Assembly: GCA_020975725.1 (NCBI GenBank)
Contig: QXJR01000003.1
Span: forward strand, 1 to 64,000
DNA from: Picocystis sp. L7
Taxonomy: Eukaryota > Chlorophyta > Picocystophyceae > Picocystales > Picocystaceae
DNA: 64,000 bases
Reading direction: 5' to 3'
The notes under the pieces were generated by a model that did no database searches, was not told the DNA's origin, and was given only the letters and a program-made list of their open reading frames with translations. The translations under genes were made by a program, and so were the position numbers. Positions 35,401 through 44,686 of the stretch are shown piece after piece. Position 1 is the first letter of the stretch, and the number at the start of each line of letters is the position of its first letter.

Positions 35401-35905
35401 TGGGATGCAATTATACGTTCCGCACCATGAACCCGTTTGCTTAGGGCGGATGGTAGCAAACTCGTCGTTTTCGTGTCGGTGCGACGCCAATAGGACGTGA
35501 CCTTATAATGAACGTGGAGAGGTGTTGCATCGGATGCAAGCGGGCGGTGCTTGCTTTTAGGGAGGCATGAAGGCTGTTGCGAATACGGATGCACGCTTCC
35601 GTGCAACGGATAGGTGAAGCTTGAGAGACTCGAGCCACCCTCTTCGCGAATGGCTCGGGGAATGGCCACTGTCCGTATTTCGGTGTAATCCATGGAGGTG
35701 TGGTACTTTGCAACGGGCGGGGGGGGTTCTCAACGGCCACTCCAATCCTTCACGAGGAGCTCGGATGTGTTGTTGGAACTTCCCCCTCCCTTGTGAATCG
35801 GAATGAATGGTCGGGTCGTTCCAACAGGAGCCCAGGGTGAGGACCTTCTAGGGAAGAACCTGCCTGTCCATTCGTTCGTGTTGCTCCTCCCTCTCGAACG
35901 TCGCC
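32439..35905. other. 3.5-kb stretch without an intact gene
   Basis: Frames up to 253 codons (33691-34452, plus) exist, but their composition is unlike the neighbouring genes and no family is recognised. The region 33.7-35.7 kb has protein-like patches on both strands with many interruptions, resembling old mobile-element remains. The last ~200 bases, with a G-run near 35720, are probably the Rab GDI promoter. Confidence 0.4.
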
Positions 35906-37426
35906 ATGGACGAACACTACGATGCGATCGTGCTTGGAACAGGGCTCAAGGAATGTATCCTCAGTGGGCTCCTCTCGGTCAGCGGCATGAAGGTGCGGAT
36001 GGGTTCGGATGATTCAGACGCGTCAAGGTAGGATGTCGCCCGTGTTCGAAGCTGACGGAGTCGCGACGTCAGGTGTTGCACATGGATCGCAACGATCACT
36101 ACGGGGGTAGCACAGCATCCTTGACCCTTTCTCAGGTGAGCGATCAGTTTGCGCAATAGCAACCGCCGAGGAACCACCAGGTCTGCCATCTACTGCACCC
36201 ACGCCCGACTCGTGAGGACGATCGCTGACTCCGCCTGCTCGACGCGTCGATAGTTTTGGGAGAAATTCTGTCCCGGAAGACCCATCCCGAAAGAATTGGG
36301 AAGACCAAACGACTACAACATCGACATGGTTCCCAAGTTCATGATGGGAAACGGTCAGTTGGTGAAGATTCTGATCCACACGGAGGTAACCAAGTACCTG
36401 GAGTTCAAAGCGGTAGATGGAAGCTACGTCTGCAAAGATGGCCAGATCCACAAGGTCCCGGCAACCGACATGGAAGCGCTCAAGTCACCGCTCATGGGGT
36501 TCTTTGAGAAGAGGCGAGCGAGAAAGTTCTTCATCTATATTCAAAACTACAATGAAGCGGATGCGAGGACATTTGAAGGCAGGGATCTCACGCGGATGAC
36601 CATGGCCCAACTGTTCATGGATTTCGGACTAGATCAAAATACCGTGGATTTTATTGGCCATGCGCTGGCCCTTCATCGTGACGATAGGTATCTGCAGGAA
36701 CCTGCATTACCCACCGTGCGTAAGATCAAGCTCTACGAGGAATCCCTTGCACGTTTCGAGGGTGTACGCTCGCCTTACATCTATCCTCTTTACGGTTTGG
36801 GGGAGCTTCCCCAAGCGTTTGCACGACTCTCTGCCGTGTATGGAGGGACATACATGCTTGCAAAGCCAGGCTGCACGGTGGTGTACAACGAGAATGGGCA
36901 AGCCTGCGGCGTGACCAGCGATGGCGAAACTGCCACGTGCGATCTCGTGGTGGGCGATCCTACGTACTTTCCAGGGAAGTCCAAGGTAGTGAGCCGCGTG
37001 GTTCGGGCTGCATGTATCCTCAGCCACCCCATCCCAAGCACGGACAATTCTCACTCGGTTCAGGTGATCATTCCGCAACGCCAAACCGGTCGCCGGTCTG
37101 ACATTTACGTCTTCTCCTGTTCTTATGCTCACAAGGTTGCTGCGACTGGCAAGTGGTTGGCCTTCGTGAGCACCACCATAGAAACAGACAATCCAGAATC
37201 TGAGCTGGCACCAGGTCTGGCCATACTCGGGGGCTGGGACTACAAGTTCGTGGACGTAGTAGAAGTCAGCCAGCCCGTAGGGGATGGGCGGGCAGACCGT
37301 TGCTTCATCACCAGTGGATACGATGCAACAACACACTTTGAGACCACAGTCGCCGACGTCTTGGACGTGTATCATCGAATCACTGGACGCGCAATGGATT
37401 TTTCCAAAGGCGCTGCGCAGCAATGA
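35906..37426 (+). CDS. Rab GDP dissociation inhibitor (GDI), three exons
   Basis: Exons 35906-35992, 36073-36135 and 36254-37426 give a 440-residue protein. The introns are 80 and 118 nt (donors GTGCGG and GTGAGC, acceptors CAG and TAG, both phase 0). The N-terminus [20 protein letters not shown] is the GDI/REP FAD-like fold with the conserved [24 protein letters not shown] and [20 protein letters not shown] are the Rab-binding platform blocks. [20 protein letters not shown] and the C-terminal [20 protein letters not shown] are also typical. GDI extracts prenylated GDP-Rabs from membranes and recycles them in the cytosol. Length matches the family (about 445). The continuous reading frame starting at 36296 lacks the first 64 residues, so the two small 5' exons are required. 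Confidence 0.93.
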
Positions 37427-37629
37427 ACAATCAGGACTTTGGTGTCCAGTCTGCAGTGCTCCAAACCTCCAAGGCGGAAACCGCCTGCGCAGCAGGCCTT
37501 GTTTATTTCGAGGTGGATCAGTTCAAGCTTGACGTTTGCTTGCCGGTCCCTGTGGATTCCATGCAGGGGACAGACGATCAAACCATGCCCTGGAGATTTC
37601 CGCCTGCATATCTGCCGTGTCGGGGCATT

Positions 37630-38289
37630 TCATTTGGGTTCTTCTCCGGCTGGGAAGAAAGTGTAAGAAAGCGTGATGTTGTTGACGCCCATCATCCTTG
37701 GATCCGACGCAAACTCGGGATCCAGATAGAAGAAGACCGGCATATCGATCTTTTCTTCAGGCTGTAGCCTCTGTTCTTCGAAGCAGAAGCATTGGATTTT
37801 GTTGAAGTAGACCCCAGCCTTTTGCGGGCTCACGTTGTAGGTGGAAACCCCGGTGACGGGAGTTTTGCTGGTGTTTTCTGCCGTGTAGAACGCGAGTGTG
37901 CTTTCTCCTGGGATGACGGTGACGTCGGTTTGAGACGGCACGAACTTCCAAGGCATTCCGTGTGCCACGTCGGCGTTGAAGTACACGGTGACGGGTCTTT
38001 CCGCAGCTCGTTCCATCTGATCATCCGTCCGTTTCGCGAGTTTTTCTTCGACCGTTTCCACCCTTTGGGTGGTTCCTCCGAATCCTGTGGCTTGGCAGAA
38101 GAGGCGATACAATGGCACAGATGCATAGGTGGCACCTACCATTCCAACGGCTACGGCCACCAAGTACAAGGCGCTCTGGTTGGCTTTTTCGTCCTTTTCG
38201 GCACGTGTTGCTGCTTGTCTTCGACCCTGCGCGTACGTCGCTTCCCTGGATGCCCTCCACATGGATTGCATGGCCCTTGTCCATCGCAT
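37630..38289 (-). CDS. COX11: COX11, cytochrome c oxidase copper chaperone
   Basis: A 219-residue protein. The basic Arg/Ala-rich N-terminus fits a mitochondrial presequence. One membrane helix follows (YLVAVAVGMVGATYASVPLY), then YRLFCQATGFGGTTQR and the intermembrane-space beta-barrel. The copper site C-F-C-F is present in NKIQCFCFEEQRLQPEE. PVFFYLDPEFASDPRM and the final T-L-S-Y-T-F-F are family features. COX11 inserts CuB into Cox1 of complex IV. Single exon. It is convergent with GDI (203 bases between stops). An inverted-repeat element begins only about 105 bases upstream of its ATG and so overlaps the likely promoter. Confidence 0.93.
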   Translation of the reverse strand: MRWTRAMQSMWRASREATYAQGRRQAATRAEKDEKANQSALYLVAVAVGMVGATYASVPLYRLFCQATGFGGTTQRVETVEEKLAKRTDDQMERAAERPVTVYFNADVAHGMPWKFVPSQTDVTVIPGESTLAFYTAENTSKTPVTGVSTYNVSPQKAGVYFNKIQCFCFEEQRLQPEEKIDMPVFFYLDPEFASDPRMMGVNNITLSYTFFPAGEEPK

Positions 38290-38390
38290 GTCGTCCTATG
38301 CGTCCACGACTCCCTCGTGCACCTCCAGACACGTCCACTTGCACGTGTCGAACCTCCAAGGTGTCGTGTGCACACCTGGTCTGTTCCCCT

Positions 38391-39399
38391 TTTCTCCCTG
38401 GGAGGATTTCTGCGATTGGGTCAACAGGGATTTTGGTGCAACTCATTTCGGGTGTTGATGTTCCCCCTTTTTCCGAGGGTCCGTGGGCTTCTGATTCCGG
38501 ACCAACTGGAATGGTGCAACCGGGACGTCCTCTGCGGCACTTGTCGAAATTTCGATTGTTCGTGAACTGGCGGGAAGGTCGGGTGGGCAGGGACGACCGT
38601 CGGCCCATGCGCCGATGGCGATGACGCATGTTCCCGTGACGGTCGATCCAACAGGTGTGTTCGGTTCTGCGGAACGACGAGTTCCGATGTACTCGATAGG
38701 GTGTTGCTAACGGTCGGCTCTCGCGCGGATCGCGTGCGACAGGAATGGGCGGTGTCGAAGGCAAGCCTCTGCCCACGGATGTTGCCCGCGACAACGCGCA
38801 ACATCCGTCCACAGAGAAGAGCGTCGGCGTGGAAGGGGACGAGGAGCGTGTCCCCAACGCCGGCGATCCAGAGAGGAATGCGCACAAAACCGGTGCTCCG
38901 CCTCCCTCAAGTCCTCCAAGCAATCGTCCATGGCCTGGACGATCATTTCGAGGATGACGACAACGTCATCTCGATATTCTTGGAACTGGGTGAACTCCAC
39001 GAAGAGTTCCGACAGCTCGTCGAACTCTTCGCGGAGCTCCCTACGCTCCAGCGCGCTCCCCATCCTGGACGGCATGTCCGCGATCGAATCGTCGGCTTCC
39101 CGCCGATCGGTTTTCGAACCACGAGGACGAGCCCCTCCGAGGACGTAAACCCTGTTGCACCGATTTTCCTCGAAGGTCATGGTTAAATGCGACGGGTTAA
39201 TCGACCAATCCGTCGACAGTCCTCCCCCGGGTTCGACGGTTGGCGTAGGGCCGAAAACCATTTTGGTGCAACTCAGGGGCCTCGAGTTGCACCAAAATGA
39301 GATTTTGGTGCAACTCGATCCGCCCGGGGTCGAGAAAAAACTCTCGAGTTGCACCAAAATCCGGGTTGACCCGAAATCAGAAATCCTCCCTGGGAAGGA
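38391..39399. repeat. ~1-kb element bounded by ~55-bp inverted repeats
   Basis: The left end at 38391-38445 (CTCCCTGGGAGGATTTCTG, then GGTCAAC and GATTTTGGTGCAACTC) recurs in inverted orientation at 39346-39399, with a few mismatches. Inside the right end the 15-mer ATTTTGGTGCAACTC appears four times in alternating orientation (39260, 39284, 39301, 39346), forming two perfect hairpins. The arrangement suggests a small non-autonomous DNA element or a nested pair of MITE-like sequences. No clear target-site duplication was seen. Part of the interior carries an unassigned minus-strand open frame. Confidence 0.5.
38707..39180 (-). CDS. Hypothetical 157-aa frame inside the inverted-repeat interval
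   Basis: The frame starts at ATG 39180. The middle is protein-like and predicted helical: REEFDELSELFVEFTQFQEY, then VVVILEMIVQAMDDCLEDLR. After about residue 90 the frame becomes Arg-rich. An alternative frame on the same strand (about 38700-38885) then looks more protein-like (RIPLWIAGVGDTLLVPFHAD), hinting at an unresolved splice or a frame change. No family is recognised. It is placed divergently from any plus-strand gene at 39.4 kb. Confidence 0.3.
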   Translation of the reverse strand: MTFEENRCNRVYVLGGARPRGSKTDRREADDSIADMPSRMGSALERRELREEFDELSELFVEFTQFQEYRDDVVVILEMIVQAMDDCLEDLREAEHRFCAHSSLDRRRWGHAPRPLPRRRSSLWTDVARCRGQHPWAEACLRHRPFLSHAIRARADR

Positions 39400-39429
39400 C
39401 ACGGGCTGCACATCCTACGGTCTCCATCC

Positions 39430-40029
39430 ATGGACGAACCCCACCCGGAGGCATGGACCAGGCAACCCACTGCCCATGGAAAACCATCTGGACGGGGTGA
39501 GGCAGAGGAAACGATGCAAAGGAAGAGGAGGAGAAGGAACCACGAAGAGAGTAGACAACAGCAGAAGATGCCAGCACAGATACGAGAAAAGGACGAGGAC
39601 GGATTCGATCCAACGGGCAAAACCAAGGACCGAGTGAGCCGATGTATTGGCGGGTGTGGAACCTGCACGATTCATGTGTATCTGAAAATAGGCTGTCGGT
39701 TTGGATCGGTCCAAATCTGCAGCAGCAAAGGGAATCTCTTCGAAGCCTGCACACAATGCTCATCTGTATCCAAGGCATTCCTTCACACGCATGGAACGAT
39801 GCGCGTAGCCTCAGAGCGGTGTGCCTGCGGGGAGGTTCCAAAACTCCATTTCCGATGGGCCATCCTTACCCTCCCAAGCCATGGCCTTCCCCGATCCTTG
39901 CGTGCAGCCTTGCTTTCCGCGCCAGCTCACAAGCTACCCATGCAGCGATGCACCTCAGTCGCTGCAATAAACTCCTGCTTCTGCACCCCCGTGAAAGGGA
40001 GAGGATGGAACGAGCACAACATAAGATGA
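39430..40029 (+). CDS. Possible small plus-strand gene, unresolved
   Basis: A 199-codon frame. Residues 27-75 are charged (QRKRRRRNHEESRQQQKMPA, REKDEDGFDPTGKTKDRVSR), followed by Cys pairs (CIGGCGTC, later EACTQCSS and ERCACGE) that could be zinc ligands. The position, convergent with the transporter 48 bases away, fits the alternating layout of this region. No known family was recognised, and a splice within the frame (for example near 39660-39722) cannot be excluded. It may equally be chance in the 678-base gap 39400-40077. Confidence 0.25.
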   Translation: MDEPHPEAWTRQPTAHGKPSGRGEAEETMQRKRRRRNHEESRQQQKMPAQIREKDEDGFDPTGKTKDRVSRCIGGCGTCTIHVYLKIGCRFGSVQICSSKGNLFEACTQCSSVSKAFLHTHGTMRVASERCACGEVPKLHFRWAILTLPSHGLPRSLRAALLSAPAHKLPMQRCTSVAAINSCFCTPVKGRGWNEHNIR

Positions 40030-40077
40030 CCACAAAGAACAACCGCATGGAGGTACAAGTCCGCCCATCGGCAGCCA

Positions 40078-42018
40078 TCAGCTTGGGGAGGAGGACCTAT
40101 TCTCCGGCGGGAGAAGAAGCGTGCTTTCTTCCTGTACCTCACGGGTGACTTCGGGATCCACCTCCTCGAGGTCTTCAAGAGGAGGTTCGCTGTCCAGAGG
40201 CCTCTCCATGTGTGCGATGACAGACTCTTCTGGATCCAAGAATCTACACCAGCCGTGACTTTTGCTGTACTGCAGAAAAGGGTACAACAGAAATCCAACG
40301 GCAACTGCAACGGAACACACCAAGACAGTCTTCATGGTGGCTTGAAGCATGAGAAACGCCAAAAGCAAAGAGGCTGGCAAGAGCATCAAAGCCGCCCCCC
40401 AAGTGTTCAGCGGCACCTTGAAGGGTCTGGGCGCATCCGGGTTCTTCACACGTAAGGTGAGGAACGCGCCAAACTCCAACAGCTCGGCCAGGCAATACAT
40501 GAAATTCAGCAGCTCGACGACCTCGATGAAAGAAAACGTCACCAGCGTCACAATCCCTGAAGCCGAAAGCAGGATCGCCAGCGTGGGGGTCCCGTGCCTA
40601 GACCTACGTGCGAAAATTGCGGGGAGCTGCCCATCGGAGGCCATACCCTGGAGCTGAAAACTGTCGCTGCTCATTTCTGCAAGGAAAAGCCCGATGCTGG
40701 ATGCGATCGCCGCCAGAAGAATCATGATTCCCAACCACTTCCCCCCAACCTGATCCCCCAGGACGGAATAATATCCTTCCTTCCACTTGTGCGTGTCGGA
40801 AGGATCCCCGATGCCAGTGCCAGCAAGCATGGGCAGGAAGTAGCTGGCAACGACCAGGAGCACGCCATACCGCAGAGCCTTGGGCAGGGTATGTTCGGGT
40901 TTCTCCACCTCTCCAGCCAACGTGCTGATGGAGTCCCAGTAGTTGAGGTTCCAGAACAGCGTATTGAGGAGGACTCCCACGTTGACCCGGCTCTTGTCCA
41001 CGTAGGTCCAGTTGCTAGGATTGGCCTTGGTGAGGGCGATGCAAGTGAAGATGAGGAACGGCAGCAGGCTGGCCGCGGCAAGGGCGACCACGGCCTTGCC
41101 AACGATCTTGAGTCCCCTCCAGTTGAGATAGGTCATGACGATGGTGGATCCGAACAGGATGGGCAACCTCCACGCCGGTGCATGCAGCCATGGGAACACG
41201 CTTTGGCAGTAGCTGAAGAAGAGGACGGGGTACACCGCGTTGTCGACCACTCCACTGATCCAGCTCCACCATCCTTCTTGGAACCCCCAGAAATCCCCGA
41301 AGGCCCTCCTCACCCATCCTGCGTATCCTGCGTTGTCTGGGAACGCCGTGCTGAGTTCTGCCGTCACCAGTGCTTCCGGGACGCTCCACACGAGGGGGAG
41401 TATGGCGAATCCCAGCAGGGCCAGGAGGGGTCCGCCACCAGCCGAGACGGCGTCTTCGGTACCGAAGGGTCCACCGCTGACTTCGAAGAAGATGAGTGCG
41501 ACGAGTGGCAGCAAGGAGATCTCCGCCGGTCCTTTCCTGCGGAACGCGGCCAGTCTTTTCCTGGCCCCTTCTCGCAGGGCTGCTCCCAGCAGCCTCACCC
41601 TCGACGCCGATCTTTCCATGAAGGTGGGAGAAGCTGCTTTCGCTTCTCCCTCCACGTGCAGCGCCTTGACTTCCTCCAGTTCTCCTTCGACGGAAGCGTC
41701 CTGCACCGATTCGTTCGATCTTTGGGTTCGGCGGTGTCCGTCGGTTGGATTCGTGTGCAAGCCCCCTCCAAAGGAGGGTGTCCTTTCTCTCTCCCCCTCC
41801 CATCGCCCTTGGGTTTCTTCCTCCATTCCATCGGTTCCACCCGATCGATCGATGGAATCGAACCCGGTGGATCCGTGGGTGTCTGGGGAAGAAGGACCTT
41901 CCCCTTCCCCTGGAGGATCGGTTTCGGGACGTCCAGCCAGCCAGCCAGCCAGCCAAGGGGACGGGATGGGGTTCGATGGATGGGATCCCCCATCCCACGT
42001 GCCTGGGTGTCCCTCCAT
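40078..42018 (-). CDS. APC-superfamily transporter, plant PUT/LAT type
   Basis: From ATG at 42018 the product is 646 residues. About 130 hydrophilic N-terminal residues precede twelve membrane segments. TM1 contains the unwound substrate-site motif in FFEVSGGPFGTEDAVSAGGG. LLALLGFAILPLVWSVPEAL and ALRYGVLLVVASYFLPMLAG are also typical of plant polyamine uptake transporters (PUT/RMV1), which are proton-coupled carriers of polyamines and some amino acids. The C-terminal tail is acidic (EEVDPEVTREVQEESTLLLP). The start is chosen because it clears the divergent RH39 gene, 45 bases away. The open frame runs on to 42492, but that part is antisense to RH39. Substrate and membrane are inferred from the family only. 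Confidence 0.88.
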   Translation of the reverse strand: MEGHPGTWDGGSHPSNPIPSPWLAGWLAGRPETDPPGEGEGPSSPDTHGSTGFDSIDRSGGTDGMEEETQGRWEGERERTPSFGGGLHTNPTDGHRRTQRSNESVQDASVEGELEEVKALHVEGEAKAASPTFMERSASRVRLLGAALREGARKRLAAFRRKGPAEISLLPLVALIFFEVSGGPFGTEDAVSAGGGPLLALLGFAILPLVWSVPEALVTAELSTAFPDNAGYAGWVRRAFGDFWGFQEGWWSWISGVVDNAVYPVLFFSYCQSVFPWLHAPAWRLPILFGSTIVMTYLNWRGLKIVGKAVVALAAASLLPFLIFTCIALTKANPSNWTYVDKSRVNVGVLLNTLFWNLNYWDSISTLAGEVEKPEHTLPKALRYGVLLVVASYFLPMLAGTGIGDPSDTHKWKEGYYSVLGDQVGGKWLGIMILLAAIASSIGLFLAEMSSDSFQLQGMASDGQLPAIFARRSRHGTPTLAILLSASGIVTLVTFSFIEVVELLNFMYCLAELLEFGAFLTLRVKNPDAPRPFKVPLNTWGAALMLLPASLLLAFLMLQATMKTVLVCSVAVAVGFLLYPFLQYSKSHGWCRFLDPEESVIAHMERPLDSEPPLEDLEEVDPEVTREVQEESTLLLPPENRSSSPS

Positions 42019-42063
42019 CCTGTCGTAGATCCCCCCTCCGACCGACCGGTCCCCACGACGTCG

Positions 42064-43575
42064 ATGAAGGTGGCGGCGCAAGCACACGCCTGGAGGGGAG
42101 GGATGGCCGGGAGGGCGGGGTGGATCCGAGGGAAAGGGAGTCCTCGACCGTGGAACAGGATCCTCCACGGACACGGAAAGAGCGTAGGAATGGTCAGAGA
42201 TGCGAAAGGGGAAGGAAGGACCTTCGAAGAACTGGGGGTGGGGAACGAACTCATCCAAGCCATCCGAGAAATGAACATTCAACAACCCACCGAAATACAA
42301 ACCATGGCCATGCCGCAAGTGATGAGAGGCGGAGACGTGCTGCTCGCCTCCCACACCGGATCCGGGAAAACGCTGGCCTACCTGCTCCCGCTCGTGCAAA
42401 AACTCAAAGACGAAGAACGTGCAGGGATCACCGCACGAAACAGACACCCAAGAGCCCTCGTCATGGGACCCACCCGGGAACTCACCCACCAAGTGCTACA
42501 GGTGGCCAAGTCCCTGGGACACCACGCGAAATTCCGGTCCGCTGGGATCAGCGGAGGAGGAAAACTGAAAGTCCAGAAGGAAGCGCTGATGAATCCACTG
42601 GACCTGGTGGTGGGAACACCAGGAAGGATCCTTCAACACGTGGAGGATGGGAACCTCTTCCTCGGAGACATGAAGTTTCTGGTCCTGGACGAAGCAGATA
42701 CCATGTTCGATGCGGGATTCGGACCGGAGATCCGCAAAATCATCCGTCCGCTCAAGAGCAGGGAGAAGGAGGATGGGCAATGCGTGCTGGTTTCCGCCAC
42801 CCTCACCCGGTCGGTGCAGAAGCTCCTGGCAGAAGAGTTTCCCGGCATGAAGACGGTTCTGACAGACACTTTGCACAAGAGTGTGGCGGAGGCCAAGCAC
42901 TCTTTCGTCCAGGTGCCTGCTACTGCTAACAAGCTACGGGTGCTGGACGATCTCATTCGTGGGGATGCCCAGAGGGGCAAAAGGGTGATGGTGTTTTGCA
43001 ACACGGTGGGGAGCTGTCGGGCTGTGGATCATCATCTGCAGGAAGGGGGTTTCCGCACCGTGAACTACCACGGGGACATGCCCCGAGAGGACCGGACGGC
43101 ATCCCTGAAGGAGTATGCCGTGGATGATGCCCCCATCCCCATCCTTGTGTGCACGGACCTTGCGGCACGTGGTCTGGACTTCAACAAGTCGGTCGCGCAC
43201 GTGGTCATGTTTGACTTTCCACTCAATCCGGTAGACTACATCCATCGCACAGGGCGCACTGCACGGGCGGGAGGTCGTGGGCGTATCACCAGCTTGGTGG
43301 TGAAACGGGACTTTGTGCTTGCACAGCGCATCGAGCGGGCCATTCGCGAGAATGCACCTTTGGATGCATTGTCGTCGGATCGTCGCGACACCTCGTCCAC
43401 TCGTCCAGGGGGTCCTTCTTCGAAGGGAAAGGAGGCCCCTGCCCGTGGGAAGGAAGGACGGAAGTCCACCCGTGGTCCTCCCAGTTCTCGTGGCACGCGT
43501 GGTGCAGCTCGCTTGGAGGTGGGTCGCGACCCGAAGCAGGAACGTCGTTCTTCTCCTCCTCGCCGTCGCCGTTGA
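42064..43575 (+). CDS. DEAD-box RNA helicase, plastid RH39 type
   Basis: About 503 residues from ATG 42064; an inner ATG at 42190 is an alternative. The basic, acid-poor N-terminus (MKVAAQAHAWRGGMAGRAGW) fits a plastid transit peptide. Helicase motifs run in order: Q motif QQPTEIQ, Walker A SHTGSGKT, PTRELTHQ, GTPGRILQH, LDEAD, VSATL, VMVFCNTVGSCRAVDHH, VCTDLAARGLDF and HRTGRTAR. V-M-V-F-C-N-T and V-N-Y-H-G-D-M-P-R-E-D-R match plant RH39, which processes 23S rRNA (hidden-break formation) in chloroplasts. The C-terminal ~85 residues are an Arg/Ser/Gly-rich basic tail typical of RNA-binding helicases. It is head to head with the transporter with only 45 bases between predicted ATGs, so one of the two starts may lie further inward. 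Confidence 0.9.
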   Translation: MKVAAQAHAWRGGMAGRAGWIRGKGSPRPWNRILHGHGKSVGMVRDAKGEGRTFEELGVGNELIQAIREMNIQQPTEIQTMAMPQVMRGGDVLLASHTGSGKTLAYLLPLVQKLKDEERAGITARNRHPRALVMGPTRELTHQVLQVAKSLGHHAKFRSAGISGGGKLKVQKEALMNPLDLVVGTPGRILQHVEDGNLFLGDMKFLVLDEADTMFDAGFGPEIRKIIRPLKSREKEDGQCVLVSATLTRSVQKLLAEEFPGMKTVLTDTLHKSVAEAKHSFVQVPATANKLRVLDDLIRGDAQRGKRVMVFCNTVGSCRAVDHHLQEGGFRTVNYHGDMPREDRTASLKEYAVDDAPIPILVCTDLAARGLDFNKSVAHVVMFDFPLNPVDYIHRTGRTARAGGRGRITSLVVKRDFVLAQRIERAIRENAPLDALSSDRRDTSSTRPGGPSSKGKEAPARGKEGRKSTRGPPSSRGTRGAARLEVGRDPKQERRSSPPRRRR

Positions 43576-43949
43576 CGGGCGCTGCTTACTTGTACACCGC
43601 GTGCACCACCATCCACCCCTTTTGCAGATCGAGAATGAATAAATCCCCCCCGTTCCTTCCTGGATGTTCGTTGGTTTACTTGGCGATGTTTTGCATATTC
43701 CGGAATTCCCTCCCTCTTGGTTTCCGGGTGATGATTCGTGCTTGGGGGGTCTCCGAAAGGACCGCTTCTCGCACGGGACCGATCCGATCGTTTCGACCCT
43801 CTTTTCCAGAAGGAAATTCGAAGACGTACATTGGAGGGTGAACGAGTCCTTCTCGCAAGAGCGGGTTCACCTGCGAACCACGGGAAAGGAACCGATCGCC
43901 GGAGGAAACGAGGAAGATCTGCAGGCGGGGAAAGAAGACGTGAGAGAAC
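43576..43949 (+). other. 3' flank of RH39 and 5' region of Mpv17 gene
   Basis: No separate gene is seen. The plus strand is open through part of it in the frame of a 262-codon reading frame (43664-44452), which overlaps the Mpv17 frame out of register and has no recognisable domain. Confidence 0.4.
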
Positions 43950-44618
43950 ATGCATCTAGGCAGGATCTGGTGGAGGAGCTGGTATCGAAGGCAGGGAATG
44001 CATGGACGTCGAAGCGAGAGAAATCGATCCGTCGAACCATCCCGACCAAACGGACGAGGGAGATGGAAATCGCAAGCAGCCGCACCCAACGCAGAACCAG
44101 CCAATCGAAGTCCATCCAGGTCCTTGCCGTGGAACGCAGCCTTGGTCTCCGGAGGGCTAGCGTTGGTCGGGGATGCGCTGGCACAAATGATCCAAAATGC
44201 CAAGGCGGAGAAACAGGATGGATTCGACCGGGCAAGGGCCTGCAGAATGGGTACCTTCGGCTTCTTCTTCTATGGACCCTACCAGCACTACTGGTACGGT
44301 TTCCTGGACCGTCTATTCCCCGTGAAAAAGAAAGTGAGCCACTTCGTTTCGAAAGTCGTGCTCAATCAGATTGTCCTTGCACCGGTGGTGTTGCTGGTCG
44401 TGTTCTCCTGGAATCTTGCTTGGCAAGGGAAGCATCAAGAGATCGAGGCTAAGGTGAAGAACGATCTCCTCTCCACCATGGTCAACGGGTGGAAGTTCTG
44501 GGTGCCGGCAAGTTCCATAAACTTCTGGCTCGTTCCGCTCCGGTTTCAGGTCCTCTACATGTCCAGCTGCGGGGTTTACTGGAACGCGTACCTCTCCCTT
44601 GCTTCCAACAAGAGGTAG
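43950..44618 (+). CDS. Mpv17/PMP22-family membrane protein
   Basis: A 222-codon frame. Residues ~62-222 are the family core: LVSGGLALVGDALAQ (G-x-x-x-x-x-G-D-x-x-x-Q), FGFFFYGPYQHYWYGFLDRL, LNQIVLAPVVLLVVFS, and the signature WKFWVPASSINFWLVPLRFQ followed by W-N-A-Y-L-S. Four short membrane segments are expected. Family members sit in mitochondrial inner membranes, peroxisomes or plastids; human MPV17 is needed for mtDNA maintenance. The N-terminus (IWWRSWYRR then a basic, Pro/Ser-rich stretch) is less clear, and an intron before residue ~55 cannot be excluded. It is tail to tail with uL13, with 68 bases between stops. Confidence 0.8.
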   Translation: MHLGRIWWRSWYRRQGMHGRRSERNRSVEPSRPNGRGRWKSQAAAPNAEPANRSPSRSLPWNAALVSGGLALVGDALAQMIQNAKAEKQDGFDRARACRMGTFGFFFYGPYQHYWYGFLDRLFPVKKKVSHFVSKVVLNQIVLAPVVLLVVFSWNLAWQGKHQEIEAKVKNDLLSTMVNGWKFWVPASSINFWLVPLRFQVLYMSSCGVYWNAYLSLASNKR

Positions 44619-44686
44619 TACGTAGACCACGGAGGAACGGGCCTTGAAGAGGGTGTTGGACGGAATTGCTAATTCATTACTGGAGC

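Noticed and set aside
41830-41870. B-box-like CCGGGTTCGATTCC on the minus strand suggesting a tRNA
   Set aside because: The flanking bases do not form a T stem or acceptor stem, and the bases lie within the transporter coding region.
40594-42063. Plus-strand upstream extension of RH39 (490 codons)
   Set aside because: It is antisense to the conserved transporter and has no helicase or transit-like content. It is open only because of codon bias on the other strand.
42019-42492. Minus-strand upstream extension of the transporter (158 codons)
   Set aside because: It is antisense to the conserved RH39 Q-motif and Walker A region, so it is a shadow frame.
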